A stretch of DNA of 64,000 nucleotides from Pararhizobium sp. IMCC3301 (GTDB lineage: Bacteria > Pseudomonadota > Alphaproteobacteria > Rhizobiales > GCA-2746425). The position numbers and the translations under genes were made by a program. Location: positions 2,199,001-2,263,000 of the forward strand of contig NZ_CP132336.1 of the NCBI RefSeq assembly GCF_030758315.1, in the 5' to 3' direction. The notes beneath the pieces were generated by a model. That model ran no database searches. It worked only from the letters and a program-made list of their open reading frames with translations, and was not told the origin of the DNA. The number at the start of each line of letters is the position of its first letter. The stretch's first letter is position 1. Positions 44,979 to 53,524 of this stretch are shown piece after piece.

Positions 44979-45326
44979 ATGGCCTATGATGAAGAATTGA
45001 ACCAACGTTTTCGCCGCGCCGTTGGAGGGATGGCCGGCATTTCCGAAAAACGCATGATGGGCGCGGTGTGCTTTTTCCTTGATGGAAACATGCTGGGCTG
45101 TGCCAGCCGCCAGAAAAGCGGCGAAGGCCGCTTTCTGTTCCGGGTCGGCAAAGACAATCAGGCCGAAGCGCTGCGGCGGCCGGCAGCGCGCATAATGGAT
45201 CAGGGCGGGCGGCCCATGCGTGGCTTTGTCTATGTCGATGAAGGAGCCTGTGATCCGGAGACACTGAAACAATGGATAGGGCTCGCCCTCAGCTTCGTCG
45301 CCACCCTGCCGGCAAAGCCGAAATGA
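44979..45326 (+). CDS. TfoX/Sxy N-terminal-domain protein
   Basis: 115 residues. The domain is recognised by RMMGAVCFFLDGNMLGCAS and the closing GFVYVDEGACDPETLKQWIGLAL. Stand-alone TfoX N-domain proteins are common in alphaproteobacteria and have no proven role in competence. It follows the large palindrome and is convergent with the SMP-30 gene (six bases between the stops). Confidence 0.82.
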   Translation: MAYDEELNQRFRRAVGGMAGISEKRMMGAVCFFLDGNMLGCASRQKSGEGRFLFRVGKDNQAEALRRPAARIMDQGGRPMRGFVYVDEGACDPETLKQWIGLALSFVATLPAKPK

Positions 45327-45332
45327 ATCATT

Positions 45333-46235
45333 TTAAGGCCGCTGCACACCTTCACGGTTGAGGCTGATCATATAGATGCTGGTGGTGGCGGTGATGAAAA
45401 GCTGATGCTTTGCCCGGCCGCCAAAGCAGACATTCGAAACCAGTTCCGGCACCAGAATCTTGCCGATCAACTCGCCGTCGCGATTGATGCAGTGAACTCC
45501 GTCGGCCGCTGACGACCACAGATTGCCATCCCTGTCGAGCCGGAACCCGTCGGCAAAGCCCACCGAAATGGTATGAAACACCTCGCCGCCGCTGAGGCGG
45601 TTGTCAGGCCCCACATCAAACACACGAATATGGCGCTCGGCGCTGTCGTCAAAAATCACTCCTGTATCGGCCACATAAAGCCGGTCTTCATCGGGCGAGA
45701 AGGCCAGCCCGTTCGGGCAGGCAAAATCTGTCAGGACTGCTTCGATCGTACCGGCATCCGGGTCCACCCGGTAGACCTGGCAGGGCAGTTCCTGCTGCGA
45801 TTTTTGGCCCTCATAATTTGTCATGATCCCGTAATGCGGATCGGTGAACCAGATCGTCCCGTCCGATTTGACAACCACATCATTCGGCGAGTTGAGACGC
45901 TTGCCCTCAAAACTGTCGGCAATCACAGTGATGGACCCGTCATGCGCGGTGCGTGTCACCCGCCGCGCCCCGTGTTCGCAGGAAATCAGCCTGCCTTGCC
46001 GGTCCCGCGTATGGCCATTGGCGAAGTTGGAGGGTTCCCGGAACACGCTGGTGCCAAGACCCGGTATCCAGCGCATGATCCGGTTGTTCGGAATATCGGA
46101 AAACAGCAGACAATTGGCATCACCGAACCAGACCGGGCCTTCCACCCAGTCAAACCCGGTCGCGATCTGTTTGAGCGTCGCGTTTCCCATAACAAAACTG
46201 ACGAAGGATTTGTCCAGTACTTCAAAAAACGCCAT
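45333..46235 (-). CDS. SMP-30/gluconolactonase-family lactonase
   Basis: 300 residues, a six-bladed beta-propeller. Blocks FDWVEGPVWFGD, with the metal-binding Glu, RLNSPNDVVVKSDGTIWFTDPHYG with Asn and Asp ligands, and FACPNGLAFSPDEDRLYVADTG are the family hallmarks. It hydrolyses an aldono-lactone to the free acid. Next to idonate/gluconate genes this is probably the lactone-opening step feeding them. Confidence 0.9.
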   Translation of the reverse strand: MAFFEVLDKSFVSFVMGNATLKQIATGFDWVEGPVWFGDANCLLFSDIPNNRIMRWIPGLGTSVFREPSNFANGHTRDRQGRLISCEHGARRVTRTAHDGSITVIADSFEGKRLNSPNDVVVKSDGTIWFTDPHYGIMTNYEGQKSQQELPCQVYRVDPDAGTIEAVLTDFACPNGLAFSPDEDRLYVADTGVIFDDSAERHIRVFDVGPDNRLSGGEVFHTISVGFADGFRLDRDGNLWSSAADGVHCINRDGELIGKILVPELVSNVCFGGRAKHQLFITATTSIYMISLNREGVQRP

Positions 46236-46373
46236 GCGAACCGATCTTTGTTGTTTCTTTCTGCTGCGAAGATGCCATCACTATCAAATCCGTCGCTTCC
46301 AGCAAAATTCTATAGAGCATATTTGACCCGATGCCACAGATCGTATGGCTGAATCTGCAGATCGCTGCCGCGT

Positions 46374-47426
46374 CTATGCGCTTGCTGCAAACTCGATCTG
46401 GGTCTTCATTGATTGCGCCCGGTCGCTCGCGATTTCAAACGCTTCAACCGCCTGCTCAATCGCAAATGTATGTGAGATCAGCGGCTTCACATCAATCTGG
46501 CCGCTTTGCATCAATTGCACTGCTGTGGCGAATTCCTCGTGAAAGCGGAATGAGCCGCGCAGATCAAGCTCTTTCGCCGTCAGCAGCATCATCGGCAGAT
46601 TCATGTCGCCGCCAAGTCCAAGCTGCATGACGACACCGCGTGGTCGCATCGCCGCAATGCCGGCGGCCAGCGCTTGTGCCGCCCCCGAGCATTCGAACAA
46701 TACATCGAAATAGCCCTTGTCGGGATGATAGTCCTCCAGCGCATCTCCAGAGGTTGCAACATTGATGGTCCTGTCGGCCCCGATTGTTTTGGCGTAGGCC
46801 AGAGCCGGATCGGACAGATCGGTGACGACAATTTCAGCAGCACCGGTAGCTCTGGCCGCCAGAATACACAGGGTTCCGATCGGTCCGCTGCCGGTAATCA
46901 GTACCTTTTTTCCCAGCATTTCACCGGCCCGCCGCACCGCATGCAGCGTCACCGACAGCGGCTCGGCGGCAGCGGCTTCACCCGGCGTCAGGCCATTTGC
47001 CTTGACGCATTGGCTGGCCTCGGCAATCAGGCTTTCCTGAAACGCACCCTGGATGTGTGGAAATGGCATGGCGGAGCCGTAAAACCGCATATTGAGACAA
47101 TGATTGCGCAGACCCTGCGCACAATATTTGCAATGGCCGCAGGGGCGCGACGGCGAAATTGCCACCAGATCGCCGACTTCAAAACCGGTGACGCCCTCGC
47201 CGATCTGACTGACAAATCCCGAGACCTCATGGCCCAGCACCATCGGTTCCTTCAGCGTGATCGGCCCGAAACCGCCGTGATTATAATAATGCAGATCGGA
47301 CCCGCAGATGCCTCCGGTCGCCAGTTTGATCTGCACCTGTCCAGCTTCGGGTTTGGCTCCGGGCGCTGATTCGGCGCGGTCTTCGACGCGAAGATCCCTG
47401 GCTTTGTGAATGACAATTGCGCGCAT
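46374..47426 (-). CDS. idnD: Zinc-dependent L-idonate 5-dehydrogenase
   Basis: 350 residues from ATG 47426 (AAGGAAAACAG upstream). A medium-chain dehydrogenase: catalytic zinc ligands in GGICGSDLHYY and LGHEVSG, structural zinc Cys cluster CGHCKYCAQGLRNHC, nucleotide motif ITGSGPIGTL. The first residues MRAIVIHKARDLRVED fit IdnD-type proteins, which oxidise L-idonate to 5-keto-D-gluconate. The next gene on the other strand encodes the matching 5-keto-gluconate reductase; the divergent gap contains a GntR/IdnR-like operator. Other polyol substrates remain possible. Confidence 0.85.
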   Translation of the reverse strand: MRAIVIHKARDLRVEDRAESAPGAKPEAGQVQIKLATGGICGSDLHYYNHGGFGPITLKEPMVLGHEVSGFVSQIGEGVTGFEVGDLVAISPSRPCGHCKYCAQGLRNHCLNMRFYGSAMPFPHIQGAFQESLIAEASQCVKANGLTPGEAAAAEPLSVTLHAVRRAGEMLGKKVLITGSGPIGTLCILAARATGAAEIVVTDLSDPALAYAKTIGADRTINVATSGDALEDYHPDKGYFDVLFECSGAAQALAAGIAAMRPRGVVMQLGLGGDMNLPMMLLTAKELDLRGSFRFHEEFATAVQLMQSGQIDVKPLISHTFAIEQAVEAFEIASDRAQSMKTQIEFAASA

Positions 47427-47630
47427 TGTGTTCTGTTTTCCTTGAAGGGTTGGGATCTCAACCTGATGGACAGGGATTCCGCTGTGCTGCAACCATGATG
47501 CGGCTGCAGCCACGCATTGTCCAGCCTCGGAAAATCTGTGAGACATGGGTCAGAAAGCTTTGTTCACCCTGAGGTCTGAAAAACATCGCTGGCGTATTCA
47601 TGTGCATTTTCCGCATTGAGACTCTTGAAG

Positions 47631-47646
47631 ATGTTATCGGTACCAT
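47631..47646. promoter_or_regulatory. LacI/GntR-type operator before the gluconate 5-dehydrogenase gene
   Basis: ATGTTATCGGTACCAT is an imperfect 16-base palindrome (six of eight pairs) that resembles the ATGTTACC-GTAACAT sites of E. coli GntR/IdnR. It is 45 bases before the start codon. The site at 50293-50308 before the local LacI-family gene shares the TG-TATCG-TA-CA core. Confidence 0.6.
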
Positions 47647-47690
47647 ATACAAAAGTCTAAAATTCTGTCGAGATAAAAAGGATCTGTGGC

Positions 47691-48464
47691 GTGAGCGATG
47701 CGATGAAGCTGTTTGATCTGTCCGGGCGCACTGCCCTGGTGACGGGGTCTTCCCAGGGAATCGGCTTCGCATTGGCAAAAGGACTAGCCGAAGCGGGGGC
47801 CAATATTATTATCAATGGCCGCGACCCTAGCCGGATTGCCGACGCTGCGTCCCGGCTGGAGACAATCGGACCCAATGTCCACCAGCTCGCCTTTGATGCG
47901 ACCGATCACGCCGCCGCCAAATCCGCCGTTGATGGTTTTGAATCCGAAACCGGCCCGATTGATATTCTCGTCAACAATGCCGGCATGCAGCACCGCACGC
48001 CGCTGGAAGATTTTCCGCCTGAAGCATTCGAACGTCTGCTCCACACCAATATTTCCACGGTCTTCAATGTGGGCCAGGCCGTTGCCAAACACATGATCAA
48101 ACGCGGCTCCGGCAAGATCATCAACATTGCCTCTGTCCAGACCATGCTGGCCCGGCCCGGCATTGCGCCCTACACGGCGACAAAGGGCGCGGTCGGCAAT
48201 CTGACCAAGGGCATGGCCACCGACTGGGCCGGACGCGGGCTTCAGATCAATGCCATCGCGCCGGGTTATTTTGACACGCCGCTGAATGCGGCGCTGGTGG
48301 CCGATCCTGATTTCAGCGCATGGCTGGAAAAACGCACGCCTGCCGGGCGCTGGGGCAATGTCGAGGAGCTGGTCGGGGCCTGTATTTTCCTCAGTTCCGC
48401 TGCCTCCAGTTTCGTCAATGGTCATACCCTTTATGTCGATGGAGGCATCACTGCCTCGCTCTGA
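47691..48464 (+). CDS. idnO: Gluconate 5-dehydrogenase (SDR)
   Basis: 257 residues, GTG start with AAGGA eight bases upstream. Rossmann motif TGSSQGIGFALA (residues 18-29), NNAGMQHRTPLEDF, catalytic Ser in IASVQTM and Tyr-Lys in PYTATKGAVGNLTKGMA, then APGYFDTPLN. The motifs MQHR and MLARPGIAPYTATK are characteristic of IdnO-type 5-keto-D-gluconate 5-reductases, which make D-gluconate. The gluconokinase gene follows 16 bases later. Confidence 0.9.
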   Translation: MSDAMKLFDLSGRTALVTGSSQGIGFALAKGLAEAGANIIINGRDPSRIADAASRLETIGPNVHQLAFDATDHAAAKSAVDGFESETGPIDILVNNAGMQHRTPLEDFPPEAFERLLHTNISTVFNVGQAVAKHMIKRGSGKIINIASVQTMLARPGIAPYTATKGAVGNLTKGMATDWAGRGLQINAIAPGYFDTPLNAALVADPDFSAWLEKRTPAGRWGNVEELVGACIFLSSAASSFVNGHTLYVDGGITASL

Positions 48465-48480
48465 CACCTCCGCACCCGCC

Positions 48481-49005
48481 ATGGCGCGCCTGTTTGTTGT
48501 GATGGGTGTTGCCGGTTGCGGAAAATCCTCCATTGGCGAAGCGCTGGCGGAAAAACTCGGCGGTTTATACCTTGATGGCGACACTTATCATCCGGCGCAA
48601 AACGTCGCCAAGATGAGCCGGGGCGAGCCGCTGACCGACGACGACCGCTGGCCATGGCTGGAGCGTTTTGGCCGGGAAATGCACAACCGCGACGGCATTG
48701 TGGTCGGGGGCTGCTCGGCACTGAAACGGGCCTATAGGGAGTGCATTACCAAAGCGGCGGGCGAGAGAACCTGCTTTGTTTATCTCTCCGGCAGCCGGGA
48801 CTTGATCCGGGCACGGATGGATGCACGCACCGGACATTTCATGCCGCTCAGCCTGCTCGACAGCCAGTTTGCAACATTGGAGCCGCCAGGCACCGATGAA
48901 GACGCGGTGACTGTGGAAATTGATGCGCCGGTTGACGCCATTGTCGCCCGCGCAATGGCCGCCCTTAAAGCGAGTGGCGATGAAAGGGACTTCAATGACA
49001 AATAA
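48481..49005 (+). CDS. gntK: Gluconokinase
   Basis: 174 residues from ATG 48481, the usual size of GntK. P-loop GVAGCGKS (residues 9-16), then LDGDTYHPAQNVAKMSRGEPLTDDDRWPWL, the gluconate-binding and lid sequence of the family, and SALKRAYRE. It phosphorylates D-gluconate to 6-phosphogluconate. No ribosome site is evident; translation may be coupled to the SDR. An ATG at 48439 in frame is inside the SDR gene and less likely. The next gene overlaps its end by 11 bases. Confidence 0.92.
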   Translation: MARLFVVMGVAGCGKSSIGEALAEKLGGLYLDGDTYHPAQNVAKMSRGEPLTDDDRWPWLERFGREMHNRDGIVVGGCSALKRAYRECITKAAGERTCFVYLSGSRDLIRARMDARTGHFMPLSLLDSQFATLEPPGTDEDAVTVEIDAPVDAIVARAMAALKASGDERDFNDK

Positions 49006-49870
49006 GGTGGCACTGATTGGTGCCGGCGTAATGGGCAGTGCCATCGGCACGCGGCTGCTGGAAACCGGCAATCAGCTCAGCGTATACGATCTTGACCGGG
49101 ACAGGATTGCCGCCCTGGTAGCGAAGGGGGCAAACGCCGCGCCCACGGCTGCCGCGGCGGCACAGGCCTCGGACTTTGTCATTCTCAGCCTGAATTCCCC
49201 GAAAATCGTGCGCAGTGCCGTGTTCGGCACCGAAGGTGTTGCAGCTGGCGCGCGCGCCGGCACGTTGATCATCGACATGTCTTCGATTGATCCCGAATCC
49301 ACCAAAATCCTGGCTGGCGATGCGGCGGAGCGAGCGCTTGGCTGGCTCGACTGCCCCCTGTCCGGTGGCGCACCAAAGGCGATTGCTGGCGAATTGACCG
49401 TCATGGCTGGCGGAAATTCAGATGATTTTGAACGCTCAAAGACGGTGATGGAGCATTTATGCGCCAATTTCACCCTGATGGGGCCCAGCGGTGCCGGCCA
49501 GACCACGAAGCTGATCAATCAGGTGCTGTGCGCGCTGAATTTTGTTGCCGTTGCCGAGGCAACACAACTGGCGCTTGATGCCGGTGTGGATGCCGTCCGA
49601 ATTCCCGGAGCCATCGCCGGTGGCCGTGCTGACAGCGCCATTCTGCAGGAGTATATGGCGAAAATGGCACTCAAGGATTACACCCCGTCCGGCAGCATCA
49701 GCAATATGGTCAAGGATTTGAACGGCGTTCAGGATCTTGCCCGGCTGACCGGCACCCCGATGCCACTGACAGCGGTCTGCGCCGAAATTCACCGTTTGCT
49801 GGTTTCGGCCGGTCATGGCAGCGCCGACAATGCTGCTTTGATGAAATATTTCGAAGGCCCCGGCGCCTGA
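48995..49870 (+). CDS. Beta-hydroxyacid dehydrogenase (3-hydroxyisobutyrate dehydrogenase family)
   Basis: 291 residues from ATG 48995, preceded by AAAGGGA. NAD motif VALIGAGVMGSAIG (residues 5-18), DCPLSGGAPKAIAGELTVMAGG as substrate-binding loop and GAGQTTKLINQVL with the catalytic Lys. The family oxidises or reduces 3-hydroxy acids such as 2-hydroxy-3-oxopropionate, L-threonate or 6-phosphogluconate relatives. It overlaps the gluconokinase gene, so a role with a gluconate-derived or related acid is likely. The substrate cannot be fixed. Confidence 0.87.
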   Translation: MTNKVALIGAGVMGSAIGTRLLETGNQLSVYDLDRDRIAALVAKGANAAPTAAAAAQASDFVILSLNSPKIVRSAVFGTEGVAAGARAGTLIIDMSSIDPESTKILAGDAAERALGWLDCPLSGGAPKAIAGELTVMAGGNSDDFERSKTVMEHLCANFTLMGPSGAGQTTKLINQVLCALNFVAVAEATQLALDAGVDAVRIPGAIAGGRADSAILQEYMAKMALKDYTPSGSISNMVKDLNGVQDLARLTGTPMPLTAVCAEIHRLLVSAGHGSADNAALMKYFEGPGA

Positions 49871-49915
49871 TACACACTTGTTATGCCGCCAATGAAATCT
49901 GGAAGGAAATCGCCG

Positions 49916-50254
49916 ATGTTGACCCGATACGCCCTGTTCGAAGGCACTGTGAAAGAAGGCCAGACCCCGGCATTCAGATCCTTTGTCAACGAAAATCTTG
50001 TGCCGCTCTGGACGACATTCGACGGCGCTGTGGAAGTGCGCGTGATGTTTGGCGAGGAGCGTGATGAAGGCGCGCCCGAGTTCCCGTTGATCCTTGCCAT
50101 CAGCTACCCGGACAAGGCCGCCATGGAACGGGCACTGTCCTGCGAGGCCCGCTTCAAATCCCGCGAAGTCACCGGCATTCTAGTGGAGCGCTATTTTGAC
50201 GGGCGCATCCACCACCACGTCACATCGGCAAGTGAGTTTCCGGTCAAAGTCTGA
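49916..50254 (+). CDS. Small dimeric alpha/beta-barrel-like protein
   Basis: 112 residues from ATG 49916, chosen because GGAAGGAAAT lies just upstream; an ATG at 49883 is in frame. The ferredoxin-like pattern LTRYALFEGTVKEGQTPAFRSFVNENLVPLW ... PLILAISYPDKAAMERAL resembles the EthD/ABM group of dimeric barrels, some of which act as lactone or oxygenase enzymes or heme binders. It is cotranscribed with aldonate genes; the role is unknown. Confidence 0.7.
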   Translation: MLTRYALFEGTVKEGQTPAFRSFVNENLVPLWTTFDGAVEVRVMFGEERDEGAPEFPLILAISYPDKAAMERALSCEARFKSREVTGILVERYFDGRIHHHVTSASEFPVKV

Positions 50255-50292
50255 TCGGGCGCGCCATTGGTGAGCGCGCGGAACCGTGCTAT

Positions 50293-50308
50293 TTGATATC
50301 GATAACAA
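50293..50308. promoter_or_regulatory. LacI/GntR-type operator before the LacI-family gene
   Basis: TTGATATCGATAACAA is a palindrome with seven of eight pairs. It lies 26 bases before the regulator start codon, so autoregulation is likely. Its core TGATATCGATAACA is close to TGTTATCGGTACCA at 47632-47645. Confidence 0.62.
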
Positions 50309-50333
50309 TCGCTAACCCTCCGAACTCAACTCA

Positions 50334-51365
50334 ATGGCTCCAAATACAAAACAACCGACCATGATGGATGTGGCCCGCCGCGCTGGCGTGTCACCCATGA
50401 CTGTCTCGCGGGCCCTGAAGCCAAACACATCTGTCAGCACCGCAACCCGTGAGAAAATCCGCAAGGCAGCTGACGAACTCGGCTATGTGCTGGACAGCAC
50501 CGCCGCCGGACTGTCATCGCGCCGCACCGGTTTCATTGCAGTCACCATTCCTTCGATCAACAATGCCAATTTTGCCGATACGCTGCGCGGCCTGACCCAG
50601 GCTTTGCGCAACACCAGCCTGCAGGTTCTGCTTGGTTATACCGATTATGATATCGAGGAGGAGGAACGGCTGGTCGAACAGTTTTTGCGCCGCCGGCCGG
50701 AAGCCATAATTGTCACCGGCGAAGCACACACCGAGCGGTGCCGGCGCATGCTGGAAAAATGTGGTGTCCCGGTGGTGGAAATGTGGGATCTGCCAAAACA
50801 GCCGATCGGCCAGGTTGTCGGGTTTTCCAATGCTGAAGCGGCGCGGCTGATGGTCGATCATTTCTATCAGCAGGGGTATCGCAAAATCGGCTATATTGGC
50901 GGCCATCCTTCACGTGATACCAGAGGTCAGGACCGACGCCGCGGTTTCGTAACTGCGATGCGGAATTACGGCCTGACCGACGAGCGCATCAGCGCAGCGG
51001 AATTACCGCCCATCACCATGCGCGATGGCGCCAGTGCAATGCGTTCTTTGCTGCAGCTCTGGCCCGACACCGAGGCGGTCTTGTGTGTCTCCGATCTGTC
51101 AGCCTTTGGTGCGATGACAGAGTGCCAGCGCCGCGGCCTGACCATCCCTGATGACATTGCGATTGGCGGTTTTGGTGCCTACGATCTGTCTGCACAGGCC
51201 TTTCCGCCAATTTCCACAATTGACGTCAGCGCCACCGGCATCGGCACAATCGCGGCACAGGTGATCCTCAATCTGCTGTCCATAGAACCGGATGCCACTG
51301 CGCAAACCATTCACCACATTGAGCCAAAACTGCTGATCAGAGACAGTTCGCTGCGGCGCAGATAA
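50334..51365 (+). CDS. LacI-family regulator of the gluconate/idonate genes (GntR-like)
   Basis: 343 residues. HTH PTMMDVARRAGVSPMTVSRAL and hinge YVLDSTAAGLSSRRTG, then a ligand-binding domain with VVGFSNAEAARLMVDHFYQQGYRKIGYIGG and AIGGFG. The sequence PTMMDVARRAGVSPMTVSRALKP and DLPKQPIG-type region is close to gluconate-utilisation repressors. The operators at 47631 and 50293 probably form its regulon. Independent of the LacI protein at 14932-15993, whose operators have a different core. Confidence 0.92.
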   Translation: MAPNTKQPTMMDVARRAGVSPMTVSRALKPNTSVSTATREKIRKAADELGYVLDSTAAGLSSRRTGFIAVTIPSINNANFADTLRGLTQALRNTSLQVLLGYTDYDIEEEERLVEQFLRRRPEAIIVTGEAHTERCRRMLEKCGVPVVEMWDLPKQPIGQVVGFSNAEAARLMVDHFYQQGYRKIGYIGGHPSRDTRGQDRRRGFVTAMRNYGLTDERISAAELPPITMRDGASAMRSLLQLWPDTEAVLCVSDLSAFGAMTECQRRGLTIPDDIAIGGFGAYDLSAQAFPPISTIDVSATGIGTIAAQVILNLLSIEPDATAQTIHHIEPKLLIRDSSLRRR

Positions 51366-51473
51366 CCACGCTCGCACATACATAAGGCAGGAACGGCCTT
51401 GCGGTCATCGCAAAGCCGGACCACACTCCGCCAACCGACTTCCCCAATATCCAACGCGGTATATATTCTGCCA

Positions 51474-52712
51474 ATGACCGGTCTGCTTCTTCTGGCACTG
51501 TTCACCATTGCGTTTTCCATGCTGGCGAAACGTCTCGCCACCACCATGGTGACAGCACCGATGCTGTTCATGGCCTTCGGCTATGTGCTGTCGACAACCG
51601 GTACCATGCCGCAGGCCGGGGCAGAGGAAGTGCTGCACATTGTTGCGGAAATCGCGCTGATCGTTCTGCTGTTTCTCGATGCCGCCCAGATCAACCTGAC
51701 GACCTTGCGCCAGCATCATATCTGGCCGCAGCGCATGTTGATCGCAGGGCTGCCGCTGTCGCTTGTGATCGGCACGCTGGCGGCATGGCCGTTTCTGCCG
51801 GGCTGGCCGCTTCTGGGTGTCGCTCTGGTAGCGGCCATTCTGACGCCAACCGATGCAGCGCTGGGCCAAGCTGTGGTCACCAACCCGGTGGTTCCCGAAC
51901 GCGCGCGCCGGGCTCTTTCGGTAGAAAGCGGCCTGAATGACGGGCTGGCCCTGCCCGCAATTTTGCTGTTTGCCAGCCTTGCCATGAGCGTTGCCGACCA
52001 GAGCAGCACCGAATGGCTGGTATTTGGCGCCAAACAACTGATATTCGGACCATTGATCGGTGCCTTTGCCGGTCTGGTCGGCGGCAGGCTGCTGATCTGG
52101 GCCAAGGACCATGACACCACGTCTGAAACATTTGAGGGCATCGGCGCACTGGCGCTGGCCGGGTCTGCCTATATGGGCGCAACCGCGATTGACGGAAACG
52201 GCTTTATCGCCGCCTTTGTCGCCGGACTGGCCTTCGGCCATGTTGTCAAGGGCCGCTGCAAATTCGTCTATGAATTTACCGAAAGTGAAGGCCAGCTGCT
52301 TTCATGGAGCGCCTTCTTTCTGCTCGGGCTGGCCCTGGTACCGGAGGCGATCAACGCTTTGACATGGCCGGTATTCGCCTTGATCATGGTCAGTCTGTTT
52401 GTGGTGCGACCGCTGGCAGTGTATCTTTCGCTGATCGGGACGGACGCCGGACCCGGCACCCGTCTGTTTTTTGGCTGGTTCGGTCCCAGAGGTCTTGCCA
52501 CTGCACTTTTTGCGCTGCTGGTTGTGCCCGATATCGATCCGAACCTGTCGGGTCCTGTTCTTAATATAGCCATCAACGCGGTCTGGATCAGCGCCGTACT
52601 GCACGGTTTGAGCGCAGCGCCGGGCGCTGCTCTCTATGCCCGTCTGGCGAGCCATCAGCCGCATTCTGTTCACCACAGAGCACCCAAAAACCCGCCATCA
52701 GACCCAAGTTGA
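51474..52712 (+). CDS. CPA1-type sodium/proton antiporter
   Basis: 412 residues from ATG 51474; the longer frame begins with TTG at 51399. About twelve membrane segments. The ion-binding region has LTPTDAALGQAVVTN and SVESGLNDGLALPAILLF, with Asp residues expected for monovalent cation exchange, and FFGWFGPRGLATALFALLV near the C-terminus. It exports Na+ or K+ against protons and would help in salt or pH stress. Not obviously part of the preceding aldonate unit. Confidence 0.88.
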   Translation: MTGLLLLALFTIAFSMLAKRLATTMVTAPMLFMAFGYVLSTTGTMPQAGAEEVLHIVAEIALIVLLFLDAAQINLTTLRQHHIWPQRMLIAGLPLSLVIGTLAAWPFLPGWPLLGVALVAAILTPTDAALGQAVVTNPVVPERARRALSVESGLNDGLALPAILLFASLAMSVADQSSTEWLVFGAKQLIFGPLIGAFAGLVGGRLLIWAKDHDTTSETFEGIGALALAGSAYMGATAIDGNGFIAAFVAGLAFGHVVKGRCKFVYEFTESEGQLLSWSAFFLLGLALVPEAINALTWPVFALIMVSLFVVRPLAVYLSLIGTDAGPGTRLFFGWFGPRGLATALFALLVVPDIDPNLSGPVLNIAINAVWISAVLHGLSAAPGAALYARLASHQPHSVHHRAPKNPPSDPS

Positions 52713-52801
52713 AACAGCTCCTCAGCAACCGCAGCTTCTGCCCTGACTGACAATCACAACTATTCTGTCTATTGACATGCGACGTGATCCAACAGGATCA
52801 T

Positions 52802-52827
52802 GGAACCTTAGCTCTTGCTGCCTCGTT
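52802..52827 (+). promoter_or_regulatory. EcfG-type general-stress promoter before the DUF1328 gene
   Basis: GGAAC (52802-52806), 17 bases, CGTT (52824-52827). The predicted start is about 25 bases before the ATG at 52860. Identical boxes and spacing to the promoter at 53460-53485. Confidence 0.72.
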
Positions 52828-52859
52828 ATTGTCCGGCAACTCATTGTAAGGAAATAATC

Positions 52860-53021
52860 ATGATAAAATGGATTCTTATTTTGCTGGTGGTGGCTGCCAT
52901 CGCCGGCCTGTTGGGGTTTGGACGTCTTTCGGGTGCGGCACTGACTGGCGCAAAGATACTGATCGGGATCGTCCTCATTCTGTTCCTGCTTGCAATCTTC
53001 GGTCTGGTAGCCCTGGCCTGA
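52860..53021 (+). CDS. DUF1328 small membrane protein (YtjA-like)
   Basis: 53 residues from ATG 52860, with AAGGAAATAATC upstream. Two hydrophobic helices, about 3-19 (KWILILLVVAAIAGLLGF) and 30-52 (AKILIGIVLILFLLAIFGLV), separated by GRLSGAALTG. DUF1328 proteins are common, uncharacterised and often stress-induced. An EcfG-type promoter precedes the gene. Confidence 0.88.
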   Translation: MIKWILILLVVAAIAGLLGFGRLSGAALTGAKILIGIVLILFLLAIFGLVALA

Positions 53022-53524
53022 CATAAGCTGAAAGTCTTGCGGCGACGGTCGGCCAAAACGACCGGCGGGAAGCAGATGGCTGCCTCCCGTCGCCGCTGCA
53101 GGATTCTCGCGGCTGGCTGTCGTCATCGACACCGCCGCAGAGCAGCATCTCCGAAAAAATTGACTGCCGATCGATCCGGACCTGCCGATCAATTTTGCCA
53201 CGAAAAGGCGCTCCATTATGACCCTGGTCAGGCCGCGGTGACGTCGAAGCATGCGTGTCGCCGGATACGCTCAATGGGATCGCGCCCGGCCCGTCTTTCC
53301 GGTTTCTGGCAAGCGAAAATCCCTGTTACATGACCGGACCGATATCGCATTTCAATGGCGGTGAACCGGTCTCCGGTTAGGGCAACTGTCAGACCCGGTG
53401 ACAGGCATCGCCACAGCTCAAATGCACCGGTATTTGCCGGGAAATTTCAGGAAAACTTTGGAACCCTCGCACCTTCGAAACCGTTATTAGGACGTGACCA
53501 ACTTCAAATCCTAAAGGAGTAGAC
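53022..53524. other. 500-base gap with hairpins and an EcfG promoter
   Basis: No convincing gene. Near the right end are two perfect inverted repeats, AACCGG-TCT-CCGGTT (53364-53378) and CTGTCA-N7-TGACAG (53386-53404), then the EcfG-type promoter at 53460-53485. The left part (53030-53330) has short open frames in several phases with no recognisable protein. Confidence 0.5.
53460..53485 (+). promoter_or_regulatory. EcfG-type general-stress promoter before the PRC-barrel gene
   Basis: GGAAC (53460-53464), 17 bases, CGTT (53482-53485), about 40 bases before the ATG. Perfect consensus match. Confidence 0.75.

Noticed and set aside
53037-53333. Short plus-strand frame in the 500-base gap
   Set aside because: No ribosome site, very Arg-rich, and no recognisable protein; treated as noncoding.
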